This document shows, in pieces, positions 24,941-32,647 of a DNA stretch of 45,758 nucleotides. How positions within the stretch are numbered: the stretch's first letter is position 1; every line of letters begins with the position of its first letter. The DNA is from Streptacidiphilus pinicola (GTDB taxonomy: Bacteria; Actinomycetota; Actinomycetes; Streptomycetales; Streptomycetaceae). Location: positions 1 through 45,758 of the forward strand of contig NZ_QKYN01000096.1 in the NCBI RefSeq assembly GCF_003258295.1, in the 5' to 3' direction. The translations under genes and the position numbers were made by a program. The notes below the pieces were generated by a model, which saw only the letters and a program-made list of their open reading frames with translations, was not told where the DNA came from and searched no databases.

Positions 24941-25601
24941 TCTCTCGCTCCGCCGAGGCCGGGGACGGAGACGGCGCGGGCCGGGCGAGCCCGGCCACAC
25001 CGCCGGGCACACCTGCGGCGACGTAGTCCAGCACCCGCGTCAGCGGCCGCGGAATCCGCGCCGGCTCGACGGCCTCCGCCATCAGCGCGGCGTAGCGCTC
25101 CTTGCCGCCCGAGCGTCCGCCCATCAGCCGCCGCAACTGGTGCTGCAGGCTCCGCTCGCGCAGTGCCGGCTGCTTCTGGAGCGTTCGGAAGGAGCGCAAC
25201 TCCCCCTCCGCCGCGACCAGCGCCTCCACGGCGTCCGGCCCGAGGGCCCGGATCAGCTCGTCCTCCAGATCGACCGAGCAACTGAAGAAGCCGAGCGACT
25301 CCAGCCAGACGCGCTGCTTGCGTTCCCCACGCTCCGGCCTCTCGTCGAGAAGACCTACCTGCCCGAGGCCGCGCACCACGAACCGCTCCTCGGCCTCGTC
25401 GTACAGCCCGGCGATCCGTTTCCCCGGCGTCGCCTCGCCGTAGCGGTAGTGGGCCAGGAAGTGTCCGATGTTGGTGATGCCGTGCATCGCCACGACGGAG
25501 ACGCCGTGCGCCGCCAGGTCCATCCCGCGCCGTCGCGCCAGCACCTCCAGCGCGACCCGGTCACTGACCCCTTCGACGAGCACGACTGCCTCTGACGTCA
25601 T
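24918..25601 (-). CDS. Stand-alone TOPRIM-domain protein (OLD-type)
   Basis: The 227-residue protein has a TOPRIM fold: AVVLVEGVSDRVALEVLARRR supplies the first glutamate, MHGITNIGHFLAHY the middle glycine-rich turn, and GLYDEAEE the acidic pair. This resembles the C-terminal nuclease domain of OLD proteins, but there is no ATPase domain here. The middle part is helical and basic. It may be a metal-dependent nuclease or nucleotide-binding protein; neither is proved. The ATG at 25601 is chosen, though a GTG at 25616 is possible. Confidence 0.75.
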   Translation of the reverse strand: MTSEAVVLVEGVSDRVALEVLARRRGMDLAAHGVSVVAMHGITNIGHFLAHYRYGEATPGKRIAGLYDEAEERFVVRGLGQVGLLDERPERGERKQRVWLESLGFFSCSVDLEDELIRALGPDAVEALVAAEGELRSFRTLQKQPALRERSLQHQLRRLMGGRSGGKERYAALMAEAVEPARIPRPLTRVLDYVAAGVPGGVAGLARPAPSPSPASAERESPRARSV

Positions 25602-25789
25602 CCCCTCATGGTGCACGCCTGACTGGACCGGCACCAACGCTTTGCCCGCGAGCGTTGCCCGGTCCCCGGCAGGTCGCCTGGTCGAGTGGCGTTCGCGCGC
25701 CGCGTGCGACGACGGGGGCGGAAATGGGTATGAATCTGGGCAGTGGTGCCAGCCAGTTCTCCCGGCATTGACGAACTCCGGAGGTAGAC

Positions 25790-26299
25790 ATGCCACAAGT
25801 GCAGCCCCTGCCCGGCGATTTCGCGGTCACATCGGTCAGGGGCCAGGTCGGGCTCCTGATCTCGGTCGGCGAGTGGCTCAACGGCTCCCGCTTCGGCCAC
25901 TGGGATCACGCCTTCGTCTACGTCGGCGACGACCAACTCGTCGAGGCCGAGCCCGGCGGCGCGCGCCTGGCCAACCTCGACGAGTACCAGGGCCGCCCGG
26001 TCGCCTGGTCCACCGGCCACGTCGAACTGACGGAGGAGCAGCGCACCGCGATCGTGGCGGCGGCCCGCTCGTTCATCGGCGTCCCGTACTCCGCCGCCGA
26101 CTACCTGGCCCTTGCGCTGTGGCACTTCCACCTGCGGATCGCCTGGGCCCGCACCGTGATGGCCTCCCGCAGGTCCATGATCTGCTCCGAGCTGTGCGAC
26201 GCGGCCTACGACGTCGCGGGCGTCCACCTCTTCTCCGACGGCCGCGAACCCGGCGACGTCACCCCCGCGGACCTCGCCAACGTCATCGGCGCCGCCTGA
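25790..26299 (+). CDS. YiiX/NlpC-P60-like cysteine hydrolase
   Basis: The 169-residue protein shows the circularly permuted NlpC/P60 arrangement of YiiX-type proteins: the histidine in HWDHAFVYVGD comes first, and the cysteine in MICSELCDAAY near the C-terminus. A helix with VPYSAADYLALALWHFH lies between. No signal peptide is visible, so it acts inside the cell or at the membrane, perhaps on a lipid or amide substrate. GGAGGT precedes the ATG. Confidence 0.8.
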   Translation: MPQVQPLPGDFAVTSVRGQVGLLISVGEWLNGSRFGHWDHAFVYVGDDQLVEAEPGGARLANLDEYQGRPVAWSTGHVELTEEQRTAIVAAARSFIGVPYSAADYLALALWHFHLRIAWARTVMASRRSMICSELCDAAYDVAGVHLFSDGREPGDVTPADLANVIGAA

Positions 26300-26303
26300 G
26301 AGC

Positions 26304-26347
26304 GGGCCCCGGCTCCGGCGTCGGCTCCGTCGCCGGAGCCGGGGCCC
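26304..26347. terminator. Bidirectional terminator hairpin
   Basis: A perfect 17-bp stem, 26304-26320 (GGGCCCCGGCTCCGGCG) with 26331-26347, and a ten-base loop separate the convergent YiiX-like and DUF3761 genes. Confidence 0.9.
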
Positions 26348-26354
26348 CTGACTT

Positions 26355-26624
26355 CTACTTGAACCAGTAACGAACGCCGCGGTGGTGCGAGCAGGTGCCC
26401 GAGGAGTGCCGGCTGTACGAGACGGTGTAGTCCCGGCACTGCGCCGTCTCGTACCGGTTCACGGGCCGCTGACGGTGCGTCCAGCCGCACAGCCCGGTGG
26501 TGTGCGAGACGCAGTGGTGAGACGTGTTGGTCACCGGCAACGGGGTGCTCGCCTGCGCCGCCGCGGCCGGCACGAGAACGAGCGCGGCGGCGGTGGCGAC
26601 GGCGGCTATGGAACGACGCAGCAA
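26355..26624 (-). CDS. Secreted DUF3761-type protein
   Basis: The 89-residue precursor has a signal peptide (LRRSIAAVATAAALVLVPAAAAQA) and a short mature part with the DUF3761 signature TAQCRDYTVSYSRHSSGTCSHHRGVRYW and four cysteines. The TTG at 26624, six bases after GGGAG, is the likely start; the longer frame upstream has no signal-like beginning. Function is unknown; such proteins are exported and small. Confidence 0.75.
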   Translation of the reverse strand: MLRRSIAAVATAAALVLVPAAAAQASTPLPVTNTSHHCVSHTTGLCGWTHRQRPVNRYETAQCRDYTVSYSRHSSGTCSHHRGVRYWFK

Positions 26625-26768
26625 AGGGAACTCCCGCAGATTGTGAAGATTCTGTGTTCGGAGCTGTACTTTGCCAGATCCGGTGGGGAGTTGGCCGCCG
26701 CCGAGATGACCCGAGATGACTCTGTGACCTACGGGGAGCACGCTCGGTCACCATGGTGAGACCTTGGA

Positions 26769-26979
26769 TCAGCACACTTCGTTGTAGTCACCGTTGTTGG
26801 TGAACTGCTCGTCGACATAGATGCGGACGCACATCCACCCCCCCGCCGTCCCAAGGGCCGTAGTACCAACTCGGGCCGTCGATCGCCTGGCTGCGGTTGC
26901 TGTCGAAGCCGACGTGGTCCACGGACATGGTGCAGTCGTTCCCGGGATTCTGCGCCTGCTCCCAGATGTGCGGCGTCAC
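26769..26979 (-). pseudogene. Frameshifted remnant of a secreted protein
   Basis: On the minus strand one frame reads VTPHIWEQAQNPGNDC, then DGPSWYYGPWDGG. After the run of seven C at about 26838-26844 the sense continues in another frame as CVRIYVDEQFTNNG, ending DYNEVC and a stop at 26769. The combined sequence looks like the cysteine-containing end of a secreted protein. No clear start or signal peptide precedes it. It may be a decayed gene or a homopolymer sequencing error. Confidence 0.4.
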
Positions 26980-27105
26980 CTCCGTCGGCCCATGACGGCC
27001 GCCGCTGCCTGCCGGCGGCCAGGACCTGGAAAACCCTTTGGCTCGCCACCTGTTCGATTCGTAGGCTGAGGGCACAACGAAGGACGCCCGATCAGCGGAC
27101 TTCAA

Positions 27106-27179
27106 TGGCCTGTAGCTCAGTTGGACAGAGCGCCCGGCTACGAACCGGGAGGTGGCGGGTTCAAGTCCTGCCAGGCCAA
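27106..27179 (+). tRNA. tRNA-Arg (anticodon ACG), atypical U1-A72 acceptor
   Basis: A full class I cloverleaf: acceptor TGGCCTG/CAGGCCA, D stem GCTC/GAGC, anticodon stem CCCGG/CCGGG with loop CTACGAA (anticodon ACG at 27140-27142), T arm GCGGG-TTCAAGT-CCTGC and discriminator A at 27179. No CCA is encoded. U1-A72 and the overall sequence differ from the usual G1-C72 chromosomal arginine tRNA as I know it, which suggests mobile-element origin. Only one base separates it from the next tRNA. Confidence 0.85.
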
Positions 27180-27180
27180 C

Positions 27181-27253
27181 GGCGTCGTACCCCAACGGCA
27201 GAGGGATCCGGTTCAGGACCGGAACAGTGTGCGTTCGAATCGCACCGACGCTA
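27181..27253 (+). tRNA. tRNA with Leu anticodon CAG on a short-variable-arm scaffold
   Basis: Acceptor GGCGTCG/CGACGCT (with a G1-U72 wobble), a weak D stem, anticodon stem TCCGG/CCGGA with loop TTCAGGA (CAG at 27214-27216), a five-base variable loop ACAGT and T arm GTGCG-TTCGAAT-CGCAC. Discriminator A at 27253. Bacterial leucine tRNAs normally have a long variable arm; this one does not, so its charging identity is uncertain. It would read CUG, the commonest leucine codon here. Confidence 0.75.
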
Positions 27254-27258
27254 CGCAA

Positions 27259-27332
27259 GGCGCTGTGGCCCAATGGGTAGAGGCGGCGGTCTGAGGGGCC
27301 GCACGGTGCAGGTTCGAATCCTGTCAGCGCTA
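27259..27332 (+). tRNA. tRNA with Leu anticodon GAG on a short-variable-arm scaffold
   Basis: Acceptor GGCGCTG/CAGCGCT (again G1-U72), D stem GCC/GGC, anticodon stem GCGGT/GCCGC with loop CTGAGGG (GAG at 27293-27295), five-base variable loop ACGGT, T arm GCAGG-TTCGAAT-CCTGT and discriminator A. Like its neighbour it carries a leucine anticodon without the class II variable arm. The two share the acceptor start GGCG and G1-U72, which suggests common descent. Confidence 0.75.
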
Positions 27333-27333
27333 C

Positions 27334-27418
27334 GGAGAGATGGCCGAGTGGTAAGGCAGCGGCTTGCTAAGCCGTAGTCAGGGGCGACCCTGCGCGCGTT
27401 CGATCCGCGCTCTCTCCG
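27334..27418 (+). tRNA. tRNA-Ser (anticodon GCT)
   Basis: Class II cloverleaf: acceptor GGAGAGA/TCTCTCC, anticodon loop TTGCTAA (GCT at 27366-27368), a long variable arm with CAGGG/CCCTG, T arm GCGCG-TTCGATC-CGCGC and discriminator G at 27418. It starts one base after the previous tRNA. No CCA is encoded. Confidence 0.88.
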
Positions 27419-27488
27419 CAGCAGGGGAAGCGAGGCGCGCAAGTTCGCGCATACTTCGCCTTGAAAGCCCGAAGGTCCTCCGGGTGGC

Positions 27489-27905
27489 TCAGTCGCGTGG
27501 GCCCCATACGATCGCCCAGAGAACCAGGGTGATCACAGCGAGCGCGACACCTACGACGATCCCGGTTGCTGCACGGTCGACCGGCTTGGCCGCCACAATC
27601 GCGAGGGCGCCGATCCCCGTGAGGCCCACCAAGAAGTACGCGGCGTCGCGACGCTGCCTGTGCTGCGGGTCACCCGGGCGCTGACGGTATTGCGCGCTGC
27701 CGCGCCGAAACTGGGCGTACTGACCGAGCGCGCCGAGAGCGGGGAGCCCGAAGAAGACCACGACCAGCAACCACGCTCGTGCCGTGTTGCCGTTGACGAA
27801 CTCGTTCCAGGTGATGAGGCCGACGACGGCGAAGAACGCGACCGTGAGGGCCTGGGTTCGGCGTGGCGTCGGCGGGCGTTGACCGGATCTCCTGAGGGCC
27901 GTCAC
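27489..27905 (-). CDS. Hypothetical membrane protein
   Basis: The 138-residue protein starts at GTG and has four hydrophobic segments in two pairs (LTVAFFAVVGLITWNEFV, WLLVVVFFGLPALGALGQY; FLVGLTGIGALAIVA, VVGVALAVITLVLWAIV) joined by a basic, Gln/Arg-rich loop. I do not recognise the family. It lies between the tRNA array and the gluconate genes, transcribed toward the tRNAs. Confidence 0.6.
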   Translation of the reverse strand: MTALRRSGQRPPTPRRTQALTVAFFAVVGLITWNEFVNGNTARAWLLVVVFFGLPALGALGQYAQFRRGSAQYRQRPGDPQHRQRRDAAYFLVGLTGIGALAIVAAKPVDRAATGIVVGVALAVITLVLWAIVWGPRD

Positions 27906-28076
27906 GTCTTCGACGGTACGCGGCACGGCAGTTGGCGGGAAGTGTCCGCCGCCTGGTCCGTGGAGGTGCCCCGGTGTTCCGCTGCTGGCGACGTCGGACG
28001 CGCGCCGCGCCCGGCTGGGGTGGGGGCCCTTCGCAGCCGTCTGGCCCACTTTCGGTGCCCTCGTCCGCAGACGCGA

Positions 28077-28115
28077 AGCGGCCCCAGTGCGTCGGGGGAA
28101 CGCGCTGGGGCCGCT
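28077..28115. terminator. Terminator hairpin after gntT
   Basis: AGCGGCCCCAG (28077-28087) pairs with CTGGGGCCGCT (28105-28115) as an 11-bp stem, 17 bases beyond the minus-strand gntT stop codon. Confidence 0.8.
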
Positions 28116-28132
28116 GCTTGCGGCGCTGGAAG

Positions 28133-29536
28133 CTAGATGACCAGCGAGAGCGGCAGGATCAACGCGATCGCCACCACCGAGATGACGGTCTCCATCGTCG
28201 ACCAGGACTTGACCGTCTGACCGACGCTCATCCCGAAGTACTCCTTCACCAGCCAGAAGCCCGCGTCGTTGACGTGGCTGAAGAAGAGGGAGCCGGCGCC
28301 CACCGCGAGGACCAGCAGGGAGGTGTGGGTGGTGGACATGCCGGCCGCCAGCGGGGAGACGATGCCGGCCGCGGTGATCGTGGCGACGGTTGCCGAGCCC
28401 GTGGCGAGGCGAATCAGGACGGCGATCAGCCAGCCCAGCAGCAGGGCGGAGAGGTGGAGCTTGTCCGCCCAGGAGCTGATCGCGTTGCCGACGCCGACGT
28501 CGACCAGGGTCTGCTTGAAGCCACCGCCCGCGCCGACGATGAAGACGATGCCGGCGATGGGGGCCAGCGACGTCGACACGGTCGCGGAGATCTGCTCCTT
28601 GGTGAAGCCCGCGCCCCTGCCCAGGGTGAACATGGCGACCAGCACCGCCAGCAGCAGCGCGATCAGCGGCGAGCCGATGAAGTCGAAGGCGCGCTGGACC
28701 GCGTCCGTCGGCTTGTTGACGACCACGTCGACCAGCGCCTTGGCCAGCATCAGCACGACCGGAAGCAGGATCGTGGCGAGCACCGCGCGGAACGCGGGGG
28801 TGCGCTCGGGGCGTTCGGTGGTGGTCTCGGTCGGCGGCGTGGTCGCGGGGATCTCCAGCGGACCGACCCAGCGCTCGGCGACACGGGCGAACAGGGGGCC
28901 CGCGGTGATCAGCGTGGGGATGCCGACCAGGAGGCCGAGCGCGAGGGTGACGCCGAGGTCGGCGTGGAGCGCGGAGACCGCGACGAGCGGGCCCGGGTGC
29001 GGCGGGATCAGGCCGTGCAGGACGGAGAGGCCCGCGAGGGCCGGTATGCCGACCCGCAGCACGGGTATGTTGCCGCGGCGGGCGACCAGCAGCACGATCG
29101 GTATCAGCAGCACGACGCCGATCTCGAAGAAGAGCGGCAGGCCGAGCACGGTCGCGATCAGCGCCATGGCCCAGGGCAGCGTCTTCTTCGTCGAGCGCGC
29201 CAGCACCGTGTCCGCGATGACGTTGGCGCCACCGGAGTCGGCGAGCAGCTTGCCGAGCATCGCGCCGAGGCCGATGAGCAGACCGACGCTGGTGACAGTG
29301 GCTCCGAAGCCGGTGGCGAAGCTGTCGGTGAGTCTCGCGAAGGGCGCGCCGGCGACGACGGCCAGCACGATCGAGCCGAGTGTCAGCGAGAGAAAGGGGT
29401 GCACCTTCAGCTTGGTGATCAGCACCACGATGACCGCGATGCCGAGCAGCGCGGCCAGCAGCAGCTGGCCCTGGCTGTTGGTGTGGGTGAGCGGCGGGGG
29501 CGCGTCCGCGACGTAGAGCGCGGGCAGGGTTCTCAC
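28133..29536 (-). CDS. gntT: Gluconate:H+ symporter (GntP family)
   Basis: The 467-residue membrane protein has the many-helix GntP pattern, with signatures LIGLGAMLGKLLADSGGA, LPLFFEIGVVLLIPIV, HGLIPPHPGPLVA and ATGSATVATITAAGI. It imports gluconate or a related sugar acid with protons. It starts at a GTG that overlaps the gntK stop (GTGA), with GGAG upstream inside gntK, so its translation is coupled to gntK. Confidence 0.93.
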   Translation of the reverse strand: MRTLPALYVADAPPPLTHTNSQGQLLLAALLGIAVIVVLITKLKVHPFLSLTLGSIVLAVVAGAPFARLTDSFATGFGATVTSVGLLIGLGAMLGKLLADSGGANVIADTVLARSTKKTLPWAMALIATVLGLPLFFEIGVVLLIPIVLLVARRGNIPVLRVGIPALAGLSVLHGLIPPHPGPLVAVSALHADLGVTLALGLLVGIPTLITAGPLFARVAERWVGPLEIPATTPPTETTTERPERTPAFRAVLATILLPVVLMLAKALVDVVVNKPTDAVQRAFDFIGSPLIALLLAVLVAMFTLGRGAGFTKEQISATVSTSLAPIAGIVFIVGAGGGFKQTLVDVGVGNAISSWADKLHLSALLLGWLIAVLIRLATGSATVATITAAGIVSPLAAGMSTTHTSLLVLAVGAGSLFFSHVNDAGFWLVKEYFGMSVGQTVKSWSTMETVISVVAIALILPLSLVI

Positions 29537-30090
29537 GCGAGGTCTCCGTTGACAGGCCGGAGCACGAGGGCCGCGGCGGACTCGACGAGGGTTTCGGGGC
29601 TGGGACCGATGTCCAGGACCGCGCCGTTCTCGTCCGCGGCGAGCGGCTCGAGGATGGCGAGCTGGGAGTCGAGCATCCGGGCCTTCATGAAGTGGCCGCT
29701 GCGGTGCGCGAGCCGCTCCTCGACCAGCGCGGTCGAGCCGGTCAGGTGGAGGAAGAAGGCCTCCGGGCAGGCCTCGCGCAGCAGGTCGCGGTAGCCGCGC
29801 TTGAGGGCCGAGCAGGTGATGACTCCCCCGGTGCCGGTCTCGACGCGCTCGGCGAGCCAGCCGCCGATGGCCTTGAGCCAGGGCTCGCGGTCCTTGTCGT
29901 CCAAGGGGTGGCCGGCCGCCATCTTGGCGATGTTGGCGGCGGGGTGGAAGTCGTCGGCCTCGCCGTAGGGCAGGCCGAGGCGCTCCGCGAGGGCCTTGGC
30001 GACGGTGGTCTTGCCGACCCCGGACACGCCCATCACCACGATCGCAGGGGCCGTCCGAGCCGGCCGCTGGTTCTCGACGCTGAGAGCCAT
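29533..30090 (-). CDS. gntK: Gluconokinase
   Basis: The 185-residue kinase phosphorylates gluconate to 6-phosphogluconate, which feeds the pentose phosphate pathway. The P-loop GVSGVGKTT is at residues 21-29, followed by DDFHPAANIAKMAAGHPLDD and CSALKRGYRDLLRE, all typical of the GntK family. It is first in the gntK-gntT operon and divergent from the regulator at 30269. Confidence 0.95.
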   Translation of the reverse strand: MALSVENQRPARTAPAIVVMGVSGVGKTTVAKALAERLGLPYGEADDFHPAANIAKMAAGHPLDDKDREPWLKAIGGWLAERVETGTGGVITCSALKRGYRDLLREACPEAFFLHLTGSTALVEERLAHRSGHFMKARMLDSQLAILEPLAADENGAVLDIGPSPETLVESAAALVLRPVNGDLA

Positions 30091-30132
30091 TGCTGGTGCT
30101 CCGTTCTTTCCGGTCGCCCAAGTGTATGCAAA

Positions 30133-30172
30133 GGTATGACTTAATCAAGCCATCGAAACCAAATGGTCATAC
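30133..30172. promoter_or_regulatory. GntR-type operator in the gntK/gntR intergenic region
   Basis: GTATGAC (30134-30140) and GTCATAC (30166-30172) are inverted arms 25 bases apart in an AT-rich patch; the fuller half-sites are AGGTATGAC and TGGTCATAC. A third GTATG lies at 30124. Their place between the divergent gntK and regulator genes fits binding by the FCD-type GntR protein. Confidence 0.55.
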
Positions 30173-30268
30173 TTTCAAAACGGCCTTCGGTTACCCTCCA
30201 TTCCCAGCGCCGCCGGGGGATCCCCGCCCTCGCACCCGGCGCGCCCGATCGGCCTCTAACCTGGACCA

Positions 30269-30964
30269 ATGGACATCCAGGGCCTGCCGGGCCGCCTCCT
30301 CGCCGATCTCGGACCCGCGATCGCCTCAGGCGAGATCGCCGTGGGGTCCGTCCTGCGCATCGAGGAGCTGGAGGACCGCTTCGGCGTCTCCCGGACCGTC
30401 GTACGCGAGGCCGTCCGGATGCTGGAGTCGATGCGGATGGTGACCTCCCGCCGGCGGGTGGGCATCATCGTGCGGGCCAAGTCCGACTGGGACGTCTTCA
30501 ACCCCACCCTCATCGCGTGGCGCCTCGCCGGCGCCGACCGCGGCGCCCAGCTGCGCTCCCTCGGCTCGCTCCGCGTCGCCGTCGAGCCCGCGGCGGCCGG
30601 CCTCGCCGCCGTCCACGCCACCGACGACCAGCGTCGCGCGCTCAGCTCCCTCGCCGTCGAGATGACCATGACCGGCCGCGCCGGCGACCTGGCCTCGTTC
30701 CTGCGCCACGACGCGGACTTCCACGCGACGCTGTTGCAGGCCTCGGGCAACGAGATGTTCGCCCACCTCGGCGCCACCGTGGAGGCGGTGCTCCGCGGCC
30801 GCACCGAGCACCACCTGATGCCCCATCACCCGCAGGAGTACGCGGTCCAGCTCCACCGCGAGGTCGCCGAGGCCGTCACGGCCGGCGACGCCGCCGCCGC
30901 CGAACGCGCGATGCGCGCCATCGTGACGGGCGCACTGGAGGAGCTGGACGAGGTCCTGACCTGA
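30269..30964 (+). CDS. gntR: GntR/FCD-family regulator of gluconate genes
   Basis: The 231-residue protein has a GntR winged helix (residues 1-75: LEDRFGVSRTVVREAVRMLESM, then TSRRRVGIIV) and an FCD domain with the metal-ligand pattern RHDADFH and a later HREV, as in sensors of sugar acids. It is divergent from gntK-gntT and probably represses that operon until gluconate or its phosphate is present. TAACCT ends six bases before the ATG and no ribosome site is visible, so the message is probably leaderless. Confidence 0.88.
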   Translation: MDIQGLPGRLLADLGPAIASGEIAVGSVLRIEELEDRFGVSRTVVREAVRMLESMRMVTSRRRVGIIVRAKSDWDVFNPTLIAWRLAGADRGAQLRSLGSLRVAVEPAAAGLAAVHATDDQRRALSSLAVEMTMTGRAGDLASFLRHDADFHATLLQASGNEMFAHLGATVEAVLRGRTEHHLMPHHPQEYAVQLHREVAEAVTAGDAAAAERAMRAIVTGALEELDEVLT

Positions 30965-31019
30965 GGAAATCCCGTTGCCGTGGTGCGGCTCGCGCGCGTA
31001 CGCTCGCCGGAACGCGTCG

Positions 31020-31260
31020 ACGGAGACGAGTAGTCACCGGACCCGGGCAGGTCGGAGAGAGCCGCCGGCAGCTGAGAAGGCGGACCTGCCCCCGGTGGTG
31101 AAGACCCTCCCGAGCGCGGGGAGGAACGGCCCGCCGCACCCGCGGCAGCGCCCCATGCCCCGCCGGCCGGCCCCCGTCACCGGGCCGCTTCGAGGCCGCC
31201 GTCACCCGGCGGCGGCGAAAGTGCGGTGGCACCGCGAGTCCCCTTCTCGCCCGCACTCCC
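31020..31260 (+). promoter_or_regulatory. T-box riboswitch with Asp (GAC) specifier
   Basis: The 330-base gap before the AspRS-like gene holds a T-box leader. Stem I: GGAG (31022-31025) pairs with CTCC (31106-31109), and CACCGG/CCGGTG plus GGGCAGGT/ACCTGCCC form the upper helix. The specifier loop has AGTA on its 5' side and GTGAA-GAC on its 3' side, so the specifier codon is GAC at 31103-31105. The T-box sequence GGTGGCACCGCG is at 31225-31236; its TGGC would pair with a GCCA 3' end, as expected for tRNA-Asp with discriminator G. AGTGCGG/CCGCACT (31220-31226, 31251-31257) is the competing hairpin. No T run follows, so control may be translational. Confidence 0.85.
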
Positions 31261-31293
31261 AAGGGATCACCAAGCACTCAGCAGAGGTTTGCG

Positions 31294-32637
31294 ATGATCT
31301 CCCCTCCTCACTCCACTTCCACCGCGGCTCCCCCGCAGCGGCGCACGCTCGCCGCCGAGCTGCCCGGTCTGACCGGCCGCCAGGTGACCCTGCAGGGCTG
31401 GCTGCACCGGACCCGCAGCCTCAAAGCCGTGGACTTCCTGATCCTGCGCGACCGTTCCGGGCTCGCGCAGATCGTCGTCACCGAGCAGGCCGTGCGAGCG
31501 CTGGCCGCGCGACTGCCCGCGGAGTCCGTTCTCGAGGTGACCGGGCTGGCGACGGCCAGCCGTCAGGCGCCGGGCGGCGTCGAGCTGACGTCCCCGCAAC
31601 TCACCGTCGTCAGCACGCCGCAAGCGGCGCCGCCGTTCGACCTGTTCCGGCCCGCCGTCCCGGCCGGGCTGCCGACGATCCTCGACCACGCGCCCGCGAC
31701 GCTGCGCCACCCACGCCTACGGGCCCCGCACGCCATCGCGGCCGCCTCCGTCGCGGGCTTCCGCGCGACGCTGGACGCGCTGTCGTTCACCGAGATCCAC
31801 ACGCCCAAGGTGGTGGGCTCGGCCACCGAGTCCGGTGCGAACGTGTTCACCCTGGACTGGTTCGGCACGCCCGCCTATCTCGCGCAGTCCCCGCAGTTCT
31901 TCAAGCAGGCCATGGTGGGCGTCTTCGAGCGCGTCTACGAGACCGGACCCGTCTTCCGGGCCGAACCGCACGACACCGCCCGGCACTTGGCGCAGTACAC
32001 CTCGCTCGACGCGGAGCTCGGCTTCGTCGCCGACCACCGCGACGTGATGCGGCTGGTGCGGGAGGTGCTGGCGGGCATGACGGCGGCGGTGCGGGAACGC
32101 GCGGGAGAAGCGTGTGCGGTACTGGAGGTCGAGCTGCCGACGGTCCCCGACAGCATCCCGGAGATCCACTTCGCCGAGGCGCAGGAACTGCTGGCCGCGC
32201 ACACCGACGAGGACCCGCGCGGCGAACCGGACCTGGCGCCCGCGCACGAGCGCTGGCTCTCGGAGTGGGCGCTGCACGAGTACGGCAGCGAGTTGCTCTT
32301 CGTCACCGGCTATCCGATGGCCAAGCGCCCCTTCTACACCCACCCCGACCCGGAGCACCCGGTCTGGTCGCGCAGCTTCGACCTGCTCTTCCGCGGCCTG
32401 GAGCTGATCACCGGAGGGCAGCGGCTGCACCGGTACGAGGACTACCTGCGGGCGCTGGCCGCCCGCGGTGAGTCCCCCGAGCCGTACGGGGGATACCTGG
32501 CGGCGTTCCGCCACGGCATGCCCCCGCACGGCGGGTTCGCACTGGGGCTGGAGCGTTGGACGGCGCGACTGACCGGCGCGGACAACGTCCGCCTGGCCAC
32601 GCTCTTCCCGCGCGACCTGCATCGCCTGACGCCCTAA
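31294..32637 (+). CDS. aspS2: Archaeal-type aspartyl-tRNA synthetase (AspRS2-like)
   Basis: The 447-residue protein is a class IIb synthetase. An N-terminal OB fold binds the anticodon (TGRQVTLQGWLHRTRSLKAVDFLILRD). The catalytic domain has PKVVGSATESGANVFTLDWF and AQSPQFFKQAMV, motif 2 as FRAEPHDTARH, and motif 3 as GGFALGLERW followed by LFPRDLHRLTP. The short length without the bacterial GAD insertion marks it as the archaeal/eukaryotic type; specificity for Asp rather than Asn is supported by the T-box codon ahead of it. It is probably a second enzyme beside the housekeeping bacterial AspRS, induced by uncharged tRNA-Asp. Confidence 0.88.
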   Translation: MISPPHSTSTAAPPQRRTLAAELPGLTGRQVTLQGWLHRTRSLKAVDFLILRDRSGLAQIVVTEQAVRALAARLPAESVLEVTGLATASRQAPGGVELTSPQLTVVSTPQAAPPFDLFRPAVPAGLPTILDHAPATLRHPRLRAPHAIAAASVAGFRATLDALSFTEIHTPKVVGSATESGANVFTLDWFGTPAYLAQSPQFFKQAMVGVFERVYETGPVFRAEPHDTARHLAQYTSLDAELGFVADHRDVMRLVREVLAGMTAAVRERAGEACAVLEVELPTVPDSIPEIHFAEAQELLAAHTDEDPRGEPDLAPAHERWLSEWALHEYGSELLFVTGYPMAKRPFYTHPDPEHPVWSRSFDLLFRGLELITGGQRLHRYEDYLRALAARGESPEPYGGYLAAFRHGMPPHGGFALGLERWTARLTGADNVRLATLFPRDLHRLTP

Positions 32638-32647
32638 CACCCACCCG

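Noticed and set aside
27106..27418. CRISPR-like array
   Set aside because: The regular spacing comes from four tRNA cloverleaves, not from identical repeats with spacers. No cas genes are present and no other repeat arrays were seen.
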